The position numbers and the translations under genes are program-made. From Teichococcus vastitatis (GTDB lineage Bacteria; Pseudomonadota; Alphaproteobacteria; Acetobacterales; Acetobacteraceae), in contig NZ_QXGS01000004.1 of NCBI RefSeq assembly GCF_003604215.1, forward strand, positions 1-64,000: DNA of 64,000 nucleotides. Reading direction: 5' to 3'. Position 1 is the stretch's first letter; the number at the start of each line of letters is the position of its first letter. A model generated the notes under the pieces. That model worked only from the letters and a program-made list of their open reading frames with translations. It was not told where the DNA came from and did no database searches. Positions 17,162 to 24,889 of this stretch are shown in pieces.

Positions 17162-17877
17162 GGCGCGCCCTGGTGTCCGGCGCGGCCAGCCCGATTGGCC
17201 TCGCCATCGCCCGGCAGCTCGCGGCGCAAGGCCAGCACGTGATCCTGCACGCCCATGCCGGCCTGCCCCGCGCCGAGGAAGCCGCAGCCGCGCTGCGCGC
17301 CGATGGGTGCAGCGCCGAGGCGGTGGGCTTCGACCTGACCGACCCTGCCGCGACCGGAACCGCGCTGCAGGCGGTGCTGCGGGACGGCCCGGTCCAGATC
17401 CTGGTGCACAATGCCGGCATCCATCTCGACGCACCCATGGCGGGAATGTCGGCGGCGCAATGGCACCGTGTGGTAGACGTGTCGCTGAACGGCTTCTTTC
17501 ACCTGGCCCAGCCGCTGCTGCTGCCGATGATCGGCACGCGCTGGGGCCGGATCGTGGCGATCTCCTCGGTGTCCGCCATCATGGGCAACCGGGGGCAGGC
17601 CAATTATGCCGCCGCCAAGGCCGGGCTGAGCGGCGCGATCCGCTCCCTGTCGCTGGAATGCGCGCCGCGCGGCGTCACCGCCAACGTGGTGGCGCCCGGG
17701 ATCATCCACAGCCCGGCCACGGCGGCGGTGATGAGCCCTGAGCAGATCGCGACAATGGTTCCGGCGCGCCGGGCCGGGCGGCCGGAGGAGGTCGCGGACC
17801 TTGTCGGCTTCCTGACCTCCGACCGGGCCGCCTACATCACCGGCCAGACGGTGTCGATTAATGGGGGGCTGGCCTGA
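17158..17877 (+). CDS. FabG-like 3-ketoacyl-ACP reductase
   Basis: This 239-aa short-chain dehydrogenase has the cofactor motif VSGAASPIG (6-14), a variant of TGxxxGIG, then HNAGIHLDAPM and the catalytic set Asn111, Ser137 or Ser138, Tyr150 and Lys154 (NYAAAKAG). The C-terminal TGQTVSINGGLA is typical of FabG. Start ATG 17158 overlaps the dehydratase stop. It closes the coupled operon and would reduce each keto intermediate before dehydration. The usual downstream ketosynthase of larger aryl polyene operons does not follow. Confidence 0.92.
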   Translation: MRRALVSGAASPIGLAIARQLAAQGQHVILHAHAGLPRAEEAAAALRADGCSAEAVGFDLTDPAATGTALQAVLRDGPVQILVHNAGIHLDAPMAGMSAAQWHRVVDVSLNGFFHLAQPLLLPMIGTRWGRIVAISSVSAIMGNRGQANYAAAKAGLSGAIRSLSLECAPRGVTANVVAPGIIHSPATAAVMSPEQIATMVPARRAGRPEEVADLVGFLTSDRAAYITGQTVSINGGLA

Positions 17878-17926
17878 TCCACAGCTTGCCGGAGCCTGGC
17901 CGCCGGGGGCCTGAACGGCCGCGCCG

Positions 17927-18325
17927 CTAGACCGCGGATTGCGCGATGATCTGCTGCTCCAGCCGCTGGATCCAGCCATTGTAATTGCGGTGGATCGAGG
18001 CGCCGTCATAGTCGAGGTTGCTGCTGCTGACATGCTGCAGCGAGAACCCGGTATTGTTGAACAGTACCCGTACCACCGCCTGGTGCGTGCGCAGGTTCAG
18101 CGTACCGCGGATCACCCCTGGGGCCTCATCCTCCATGATCCACCCGAGCCCGGCTCCGGCGCGGCGGATCTGCAGCGAGCGTTGCGCCAGCGGCGCCGAG
18201 CCCACGAAATTCGCGTTGCTCACGTTGTAGATGGGCGCCGTGCGGGCGCAGGCGGCGAGGCCCGTGCCGGCCAGCGCCAGCAGGGCGAGCGGGCGGGCCA
18301 TGCCGCGCCGGGTCCATTCGGTCAT
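17927..18325 (-). CDS. Putative lipoprotein, 132 aa
   Basis: The N-terminal signal ends in a lipobox (GLAAC, Cys26), so the mature protein should be lipid-anchored. The rest is about 105 aa, with the piece LDYDGASIHRNYNGWIQRL near the end. I have the impression of a small lipoprotein family but cannot name it. GGAGAAAG lies seven bases before ATG 18325. A second in-frame ATG eight codons later would give a more standard signal peptide. It is convergent with the ketoreductase gene and divergent from the halogenase-like gene, so it sits inside the cluster with its own promoter. Confidence 0.65.
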   Translation of the reverse strand: MTEWTRRGMARPLALLALAGTGLAACARTAPIYNVSNANFVGSAPLAQRSLQIRRAGAGLGWIMEDEAPGVIRGTLNLRTHQAVVRVLFNNTGFSLQHVSSSNLDYDGASIHRNYNGWIQRLEQQIIAQSAV

Positions 18326-18470
18326 CTCGGGTCTTTCTCCGCTCGGTTGAGCGGCGATGATGCCGCGTCTGACGCCGCAGGTCACGGCTGGACAAAGCCC
18401 CAGCTTCCGCCGCAGCTTGTTGCGCCCGGGCAAGGGAGCCCGGATCGACGATCCAGGAGAGCCACCACCC

Positions 18471-19823
18471 ATGCCGCTCGACGTTGTTCCGCCCGCCACA
18501 CCGCCGGCCGGGGAGGCCGCCGCGGAACGCTGCGATGTGCTGGTGATCGGCGGCGGACCGGCCGGCTGCACCGCGGCGGCGCTGCTGGCCAGCCGCGGAC
18601 GTCACGTGGTGCTGCTGGAGAAGGATGCGCATCCCCGCTTCCATATCGGCGAATCGCTGCTGCCGCTGAACCTGCGCATCTTCGAGAAGCTCGGCATCGC
18701 CGAGGAGGTGCGCGCCATCGGCGTGCACAAGCCCGGCGCCTCCTTCATCTCAGACGAGCACGGCAACAAGGTGAACTTCCTGTTCGCCGATGGACTGAAC
18801 CAGGACTACAAGCACAGCTACCAGGTGAAGCGCGCCGATTTCGACGCCCTGCTGTTCCGCAATGCCGCGGCACGCGGAACCGAGACGCATGAGAACACCC
18901 GCGTGCTGTCGGTGGGCCTCGGCCAGGGCGCGCAGGGCCATTGCGTGACGGCGCGGGATGCGGCGGGCCGCAGGCGGGTCTGGCAGGCGCGCTTCGTGAT
19001 CGATGCTTCCGGCCGCGACACCGTGCTCGCCCAGGCCATGGGCGGCAAGCAGCGCGACCCGCACAACAATTCCGCCGCCGTGTTCGGCCATTTCCGCGGC
19101 GTCGCGCCCTGCGAGGGCTGCCCGGAGGGCAACATCACCATCCACCTGCTGGAAGATGGCTGGTGCTGGATGATCCCGCTGCCGGAGGGCATCACCAGCG
19201 TCGGCGTCGTCGGCACCCCGGCGCTGTTCAAGCGCCGCCAGGGCTCCTTCGAGCATTTCCTGCTGCAGGAGCTGGCGCGCAGCCCGTCGGCCGCGGAGCG
19301 CATGGACGGCGCCGAGCTGGTGTCCGCCGTGACCACCACCGGCAACTACTCCTACCGTGCCAAGGTGATGCAGGGCGAAGGCTGGCTGATGGCGGGGGAC
19401 GCCTTCGCCTTTCTCGATCCCGTGTTCTCCTCGGGCGTGATGCTGGCCATGGCCAGCGCCGAGCTGGGCGCCGAGGCCGCTGATGCCTGGCTCGACGATC
19501 CGGTCCGCGCCGCGCCGCTGCTGCGGCGGTTCGAGAGCAAGGTGCGGCGCGCCATCGGCGCCATGTCCTGGCTGGTCTACCGCATCAACAGCCCAGTGCT
19601 GCGCGACATGTTCATGCAGCCATCCAACCGCTTCCGCATGCGCGACGGGCTGGTCAGCCTGCTGGCGGGCGACGTGCATGCCGACACCGACCGGCAGATA
19701 CCGGTGATCGCCTTCAAGACCACCTACCGGCTGCTGAGCCTGCTGCACCGGCTGGGGTGGCACCTGCGGGACGGCACGCTGCGGCGGATGCCGCGCGCGC
19801 CGCACCCCGTGGCCGCCGAATAA
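18471..19823 (+). CDS. FAD-dependent halogenase-like oxidoreductase
   Basis: This 450-aa flavoprotein has VIGGGPAG (25-32) for FAD and the ESLLP element (61-65) of carrier-linked halogenases. It also has a Lys87 in VHKPGASF at the place of the halogenase catalytic lysine. WCWMIP (231-236) is an exact WxWxIP halogenase signature, and FLDPVFSSG (314-322) resembles the FxPxSxG motif. AGGAGAG precedes the ATG by ten bases. Xanthomonadins, the related pigments, are brominated, so a halogenase fits. Some relatives with these motifs are oxidases or reductases, so activity must be shown. A lipoprotein gene follows after 14 bases. Confidence 0.78.
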   Translation: MPLDVVPPATPPAGEAAAERCDVLVIGGGPAGCTAAALLASRGRHVVLLEKDAHPRFHIGESLLPLNLRIFEKLGIAEEVRAIGVHKPGASFISDEHGNKVNFLFADGLNQDYKHSYQVKRADFDALLFRNAAARGTETHENTRVLSVGLGQGAQGHCVTARDAAGRRRVWQARFVIDASGRDTVLAQAMGGKQRDPHNNSAAVFGHFRGVAPCEGCPEGNITIHLLEDGWCWMIPLPEGITSVGVVGTPALFKRRQGSFEHFLLQELARSPSAAERMDGAELVSAVTTTGNYSYRAKVMQGEGWLMAGDAFAFLDPVFSSGVMLAMASAELGAEAADAWLDDPVRAAPLLRRFESKVRRAIGAMSWLVYRINSPVLRDMFMQPSNRFRMRDGLVSLLAGDVHADTDRQIPVIAFKTTYRLLSLLHRLGWHLRDGTLRRMPRAPHPVAAE

Positions 19824-19837
19824 GAAAGGAGAACCCG

Positions 19838-20422
19838 ATGCGCCTGATCGCCGCCGCGCTGCTGCTCGGCCTCGCCGCCTGCGGCACCACCGAAGCCAAT
19901 CTGGTCTACACACCGGCCACCGCGATGACCTCGCCTGCGCAAGCCCGCCCGGTGGTGGCGGTCGGAACCGTGGTGGACCGGCGCGAGGATGGCCGCGAGG
20001 ACCCTCGCTGGATCGGCACCATCCGTGGCGGCTACGGCAACGCCATGAAGCGGCTGGATGCGCCCGTCCCGGTGACGGAGGTGGTGCGGCAGGCCTTCAC
20101 CGACGCGCTGCGGGCGCGCGGCCTGCTGGCCACGGGCGCGCCGCGCTACACCATCGGGGTCGAGATCCTGCAGCTCAACGCCAACCAGTATGTGCGGCGC
20201 GAAGGCAATGCCGAATTCCGCATCAGCCTGATCCCGGCCGCCGGAGGCCCTCCGGTGCTGGTGGACCAGGGCAGCGCCAGCCGCGTCAGCGGTTCCATGC
20301 TCAGCCTGGCCGCCGGCGCCTTCGGCTCGGTCGAGGAATTGCGACTGGTGGCGCAGCAGGCGATGAGCGAGGCGATCGACAAGCTGCTGGACAAGCCCGG
20401 CTTCGCCGCCGCCCTGCGCTGA
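19838..20422 (+). CDS. Putative outer-membrane lipoprotein (YajG-like)
   Basis: The 194-aa protein has a textbook lipoprotein signal, LLGLAACGTT, with acylated Cys16. After it comes an alpha/beta domain that resembles YajG-type lipoproteins: PVVAVGTVVDRRED, then LDAPVPVTEVVRQAFTDAL, a beta-rich middle, and a C-terminal helix. AAGGAG lies six bases before the ATG, and the gene is 14 bases downstream of the halogenase-like gene, so they form one transcript. The YajG group has no firm function. A role in outer-membrane seating of the product is only inferred from position. Confidence 0.72.
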   Translation: MRLIAAALLLGLAACGTTEANLVYTPATAMTSPAQARPVVAVGTVVDRREDGREDPRWIGTIRGGYGNAMKRLDAPVPVTEVVRQAFTDALRARGLLATGAPRYTIGVEILQLNANQYVRREGNAEFRISLIPAAGGPPVLVDQGSASRVSGSMLSLAAGAFGSVEELRLVAQQAMSEAIDKLLDKPGFAAALR

Positions 20423-20441
20423 GGCGCGGCGGCGGGACGGC

Positions 20442-21386
20442 CTAGGGCATGGCGAGCCAGCCCGCCGCCCAGCGGTCGGCGCCGGAGGGCAGCGGCGCGC
20501 CGGGCGCCGCCATCCAGGCCAGCAGATCGGCCGCCACGGCGGCGCGGCCCTTGTCGCGCAGCAGCATGTGATAGCCCTCGGGATAGTAGGCGGCGCGCAG
20601 CGCCGGGTCACCGGCCCGCATGCGCAGGAAATCGCGCACCGGGGCCGCGGCGATGATGCGGTCCTTGGCGCCGTACAGCAGCAGCACCGGCACTGGCCGC
20701 GCCGGCACCGCCCGCGCCGCCTGGTCCATCAGCCCGACCAGGCCGAACAGCGCATCCACCCGTACCTCCTTGTAGGTCAGGGGGTCGCGGCCCCAGCCGC
20801 GCATCGCATCCTCATCATCGGTGGGAGCGAAACCGGGGGCGGAGTTGCGGAATTCCAGCAGCGGCACGGTGTGGGCGGCGAAATCGAGCAGGTTGCGCGG
20901 CAGCCAGCCCATGCTTGCGCGCCCCTGCACGGCCGGCGCCACCAGCACCAGACCGTCCACCGGCGGCGGGTTCGCCGAGGCCGCCGCCACCAGCGCCACC
21001 GCGCCACCCATGCTTTCCCCCAGCAGAAACAACGGCACCCCGGGATGGCGGGCGCGCAGCAGCTGCGCCACGCGGGTGGCATCCCCCGCCAGCGCCCACG
21101 ACCCTGGCCAGACGCCGCGATGCGGCGCCGCGCCGAAGCCGCGCTGGTCATAGGCGTACAAGGCGACGTCGGCCGCGCCCAGCGGTTCGGCGGCGCGGCG
21201 GAAGGCGTTGGCGGCGGTGTCGCCGAAGCCGTGCAGTGCCAGGACCACGGCGCGCGGCGGACCGTCCGGCAGCCAGGCGCGCAACGGCAGGGCGGCGCCG
21301 TCGGCCATCACGAAGGACTCGGCCGCCATGGCGGGCGGCATGATCTCCGGCCCGGCTGGGATCACCTGCGGCGTGCAGGCGGCCAT
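20442..21386 (-). CDS. Alpha/beta hydrolase, monoacylglycerol-lipase-like
   Basis: The protein has the hydrolase fold of monoglyceride lipases. LALHGFGD holds the oxyanion loop, LGESMGGAVAL the nucleophile elbow (GESMG), AKDRI the acid region and EGYHMLL the catalytic His. The first ATG (21386) gives MAAC. The codons just upstream read as a hydrophobic ACLLLA run ending in LLLAMAAC, a near-perfect lipobox, but no ATG, GTG or TTG occurs before an in-frame TAA. The true start may be an ATC or ATT behind GGAG. It would be a lipid-anchored esterase. It may act on the pigment lipid or be unrelated to the cluster. Confidence 0.8.
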   Translation of the reverse strand: MAACTPQVIPAGPEIMPPAMAAESFVMADGAALPLRAWLPDGPPRAVVLALHGFGDTAANAFRRAAEPLGAADVALYAYDQRGFGAAPHRGVWPGSWALAGDATRVAQLLRARHPGVPLFLLGESMGGAVALVAAASANPPPVDGLVLVAPAVQGRASMGWLPRNLLDFAAHTVPLLEFRNSAPGFAPTDDEDAMRGWGRDPLTYKEVRVDALFGLVGLMDQAARAVPARPVPVLLLYGAKDRIIAAAPVRDFLRMRAGDPALRAAYYPEGYHMLLRDKGRAAVAADLLAWMAAPGAPLPSGADRWAAGWLAMP

Positions 21387-21659
21387 GGCGAGCAGAAGAC
21401 AAGCGAAGCGCGGCGGAATGCGGATGGCGGCGGGCTCCGGTGCAGGCGGGGCCGTCCGATCTTAACAGGCCCCCTTCGGGAATGAAGCGGCTTCGGAAGC
21501 GGTGACCGTGGCACCAGCGCTAACGATCACACCGCTGGCGCACCCGGTCCGGAGCGGCGGCGTCGCGCCATTCCTGCACCCCTTCTGGCGCAGCACGCCC
21601 CCGGCTAGGCTCGCGGCCATGATCGCTCAGCAAGCCTCTGCCCTGCCCCGCCCGCGCTG

Positions 21660-22091
21660 ATGATTCTGCTGCTCGGCCTGTTCGCCAGTGCCTTTCTGTC
21701 CGCCACGCTGTTGCCCGGCTCCTCGGAGGCGGCGCTGGTGGCGCTGCTGGCGGGTACCTCGCTACCGCCCTGGCTGCTGGTGCTCACCGCCACTGCCGGG
21801 AATGTTTCAGGCTCGGCGGTGAATTACGGGATCGGCCGCGGCATCGAACGCTTTCGCGGCGGCAGATGGTTTCCGCTCGATGACCGGCGCTACACCCGGG
21901 CGGCGGGCTGGTACCGGCGCTTCGGCCGCTGGTCGCTGTTGTTCTCCTGGGTGCCGGTGGTGGGCGATCCGCTCACCGTGGTGGCCGGTGCGCTGCGCGA
22001 GGATGTGCGGATCTTCCTGTTGCTGGTGACGCTGGGCAAGGCGGCGCGCTATGCCGCCGTCGCCGGGCTGGCCCGCGCCTGGGCCGGCTGA
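21660..22091 (+). CDS. YqaA/DedA-like membrane protein
   Basis: The 143-aa protein matches the small YqaA branch of DedA-type (SNARE-associated) membrane proteins. It has a Gly/Ser-rich N-terminal segment PGSSEAALVALLAG and GNVSGSAVNYGIGR. A loop RRFGRWSLLFSWVPVVGDP contains the conserved Arg and the Gly-Asp-Pro. The family is linked to membrane lipid handling and proton-dependent transport, with no fixed substrate. ATG 21660 shares its A with the stop of a 13-codon frame starting at 21619, which may be a coupled leader. Confidence 0.82.
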   Translation: MILLLGLFASAFLSATLLPGSSEAALVALLAGTSLPPWLLVLTATAGNVSGSAVNYGIGRGIERFRGGRWFPLDDRRYTRAAGWYRRFGRWSLLFSWVPVVGDPLTVVAGALREDVRIFLLLVTLGKAARYAAVAGLARAWAG

Positions 22092-22129
22092 TCTTGCCGT
22101 GGCGGGCATCGCGCGGTTAAGCCCGCCGC

Positions 22130-23305
22130 ATGCCAGATTTCGATGCGGTGATCCTGGGCGCCGGCGCCGCCGGGCTGATGTGCGCGTTGCGTGCCGGGCA
22201 GCGGGGCCGGCGCGTGCTGGTGCTCGACCATGCGCGGGAAGCCGGGTCGAAGATCCTGATCTCCGGCGGCGGGCGCTGCAACTTCACCAACACGGGCACG
22301 ATGCCGGAGCGGTTCTTCTCGGCCAACCCGCACTTCGCGAAATCGGCGCTGCGACGCTACACCCCCGCCGACTTCCTGGCGCTGGTGGCGAAGCACCGCA
22401 TCGCCTGGCACGAGAAGACGCTGGGGCAGTTGTTCTGCGACGGCTCGGCGCGGCAGATCGTTGCGATGCTGCTGGCGGAATGCGCCGCGGCGGGCGTCGA
22501 TGTGCGGCTCGGCCATCGCGTCACCGACGTGTCCCGCCCGGAGCATTTCCGGGTGGCGACCGACCATGGCGAGTTCGGCGCGTCGGCCCTGGTGCTGGCC
22601 ACCGGCGGCCTGTCGATCCCAAAGATGGGCGCGACCGGCCTGTCGCTCGACCTTGCCCGCCGCTTCGGCCTGAAGCTCGTGGAAACCCGCCCGGCCCTGG
22701 TGCCGCTGACCTTCGCCGAGGAGAAGCTGGCGCTGATGCGGCCGCTGTCGGGCGTGGCGCTGCCGGCCGTGGCGCGCCTCGGCAAGCTGCGCTTCCCGGA
22801 GGCGGTGCTGTTCACCCACCGGGGCCTGTCCGGGCCGGCGATCCTGCAGATTTCCTCCGCCTGGCGGGAGGGGGCCAGCATCCGGCTCGACCTGCTGCCG
22901 GGCCAGGATGCCGCCGCCGCTTTGCTGGCCGCCAAGCGCGCCCGTCCGCGCGCCGAGCCGCGCACCGCCCTGGCCGAGTTGCTGCCGCAGCGCCTGGCGC
23001 AATCCCTCGCCGCAGCCGAGCTGCCTGACCGCATCCTGGCCGAGCAGACCGACAAGGATCTCCGGCGCCTCGGCGGCCTGTTGCAGGACTGGCAGCTCAC
23101 CCCCGCCGGCACCGAGGGCTACGCCAAGGCCGAGGTGATGCTCGGCGGCGTCGACACCGCCGAATTGTCGTCGCAGACGCTGGCGGCCAAGGCGGTTCCC
23201 GGCCTGCACGTGGTGGGCGAGGCCGTTGACGTGACCGGCTGGCTCGGCGGCTACAACTTCCAATGGGCCTGGGCCAGCGGCTGGTGCGCCGGAGAGGCAC
23301 TGTAG
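22130..23305 (+). CDS. HI0933/YhiN-family flavoprotein
   Basis: The 391-aa NAD(P)/FAD-dependent oxidoreductase carries VILGAGAAGLMCALRAGQ (7-24) as the dinucleotide fold. The family signature SGGGRCNFTN (44-53) follows. C-terminal pieces include GLHVVGEAVDVTGWLGG and NFQWAWASG. Length fits. HI0933 proteins are widespread, and no substrate has been fixed, although they are often called BaiN-like or aminoacetone-oxidase-like. Nothing in the neighbourhood suggests a pathway. It is 38 bases after the YqaA-like gene and converges on the TIGR02588-like gene. Confidence 0.9.
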   Translation: MPDFDAVILGAGAAGLMCALRAGQRGRRVLVLDHAREAGSKILISGGGRCNFTNTGTMPERFFSANPHFAKSALRRYTPADFLALVAKHRIAWHEKTLGQLFCDGSARQIVAMLLAECAAAGVDVRLGHRVTDVSRPEHFRVATDHGEFGASALVLATGGLSIPKMGATGLSLDLARRFGLKLVETRPALVPLTFAEEKLALMRPLSGVALPAVARLGKLRFPEAVLFTHRGLSGPAILQISSAWREGASIRLDLLPGQDAAAALLAAKRARPRAEPRTALAELLPQRLAQSLAAAELPDRILAEQTDKDLRRLGGLLQDWQLTPAGTEGYAKAEVMLGGVDTAELSSQTLAAKAVPGLHVVGEAVDVTGWLGGYNFQWAWASGWCAGEAL

Positions 23306-23311
23306 CCTCCC

Positions 23312-23704
23312 TCAGGGCTCCTGATAGCCCAGCGCCCGCACCTCCAGCCGCAGCCCGGTTGGGTCGCGCGCGAACCACAGCCCGGCGCGAGTGGCCGAGC
23401 CGCGCGGCACGTAATCGAGCGTCACACGGCTGCTTTCCAGCAGTTCTTCGCCGTCGAACAGCCGCCCTTCCACCTCCACAGCGGCCGCGATGCGCGTGCC
23501 TTCGTTGCGCACCACGAGCCGCACGGCATGCCCGGCGGCCGAGGCCGGGCCGGCAGCGGCCTCGATGCGCAGCGCCGGCATCGCATCTGGGTCGGTGCCG
23601 GGGATCTGCGCAGCGATGACGCCCAACGTCACGGCGACCACGGCGGCGCCCAGCACGGCGCAGATCCATTCCAGAGGCGGTCGTCGGGACGAGGAGGACG
23701 CCAT
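23312..23704 (-). CDS. TIGR02588-like membrane-anchored protein
   Basis: The 130-aa protein has an N-terminal helix (about 11-32) and a small beta-rich extracytoplasmic domain, ending in EVRALGYQEP. It matches the TIGR02588 family, which normally sits just downstream of a TIGR02587 membrane protein, as here. ATG 23704 comes two bases after the expected stop of that protein (TGA-GG-ATG). In the given sequence the upstream frame also reads straight through into this gene (see the entry at 23707). The function of the pair is unknown. Confidence 0.72.
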   Translation of the reverse strand: MASSSSRRPPLEWICAVLGAAVVAVTLGVIAAQIPGTDPDAMPALRIEAAAGPASAAGHAVRLVVRNEGTRIAAAVEVEGRLFDGEELLESSRVTLDYVPRGSATRAGLWFARDPTGLRLEVRALGYQEP

Positions 23705-23706
23705 CC

Positions 23707-24550
23707 TCACACCACCAGCCGCGCCAGGCCGGCACCCAGCGCGCCGGGAAAGCCCAGAACCACCGCCATCATCGCCACCATCGGCAGGGATGGCGTCGTC
23801 GGCGCGGCCGAAGGTCCACAGCACATAGGCGCTGATCAGCAGGGTCAGGCCGTAGCCGGCCAGGGTGTAGGTGCAGAAGGTGGTCCAGAAGCCGCCATCG
23901 GCCGGCTGCTCCTGCCCGGCGAAGCCCACCGTGTAGACCAAGGCGTGCAGCAGCAGCACGGAGGCCGCCATCAGCAGCAGGATCAGCCAGGGACCCATGC
24001 GGAAGGTGATCAGGATCATCTCCTCGGTGGGTGCGACGTTGAACGCCAGGAACACGGCGCCGGCCGCCATCAGGAACAGCTGCGCCGGATAGCCGGCGCG
24101 ATCCTCACGCGCCTGCCCCTCGCGGGAGCCGCCGAGTTGCTGCCGCGCCGCCACGGCGCCGATGCCGGCCGGCACCGCCTGGATCGCCACCATGCCAACG
24201 GCACCGCGCCAGCCCTGGGCGGTGTCCAGCACGCCCAGCAGCCACAACACCGCCGCGCTGCCGAGGCAGCCGATGGCGAAGGCGGTGACGCCACCGATCA
24301 GTGCGTCCGTTACGGCCCGCGACGGGCTGAAGCCGCTGTAATAGGCCAGCCCTGTCTGGAGCCCCAGTCCCAGCAACAGGAAGATGAGCAACCGAACGGG
24401 TTCGACGTAGAAGCCGATCCACCACATCTCCATGGTCATGATCAGCGGAAAGGCGAAGATCAGGGCCCCGGCGAAAGCCCGCGCCAAGCCGATGGCGTAG
24501 CCGCGGTCGTCGCTCCGCCTCGCCGCATTCTCTGCTGCCGCCTCTGCCAT
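23707..24550 (-). pseudogene. TIGR02587-like membrane protein with a +1 frameshift
   Basis: Reading from ATG 24550 (behind GAGGGAG) gives a seven- or eight-helix membrane protein of the TIGR02587 type up to LWTFGRADD near 23800. Beyond that point the frame yields a non-hydrophobic, glycine/arginine-rich stretch and runs into the next gene. One base over, the sequence reads TPSLPMVAMMAVVLGFPG and on to a stop at 23707, a perfect last helix for this family. The region therefore holds one extra base between about 23785 and 23806. It could be a real mutation, a sequencing error or programmed slippage. A repaired protein would be about 280 aa. Confidence 0.7.
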
Positions 24551-24889
24551 CCGCTCCCTCTTCCGCCGCGTGCATCGTGCTGGTGCAAACTCAGGCTCCG
24601 CCTTCCGATTGTGGCCGGAGCAGCTCCTTGCGGAGTCGTCCTGCTGACGAAATCACGCTGCTTCGATCCCTGAAGAGGTGGTTCCCGCTTCGGACGGAGC
24701 CTCCAAACCGTCCGCAAGGGTTCCATCCGCGCCGCTGGCGAGGCACATGCGGCCCTGATCGCCGCCCGGGGTGGGGCCGCCGGGGCAGAGGATTGCGGAC
24801 GCTGACGTCCTTTCGCGGCGGTCACGCCTCTGGCCCGGACCGCAGGGAGCCCTAACTGCCACGTCGGCAGCGGCGCCTGCGCCGCCGAT
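24551..24889. other. Intergenic region, no gene seen
   Basis: Between the TIGR02587-like start and the candidate small frame I see no coding pattern, repeat or RNA gene. It must hold the promoter of the minus-strand membrane-protein pair. Frames open on both strands but have no codon bias or ribosome site. Confidence 0.45.

Noticed and set aside
24577-24855. A 92-codon open frame in the gap before the GST gene
   Set aside because: No ribosome site, no codon bias and no domain. An overlapping frame on the other strand looks equally random.
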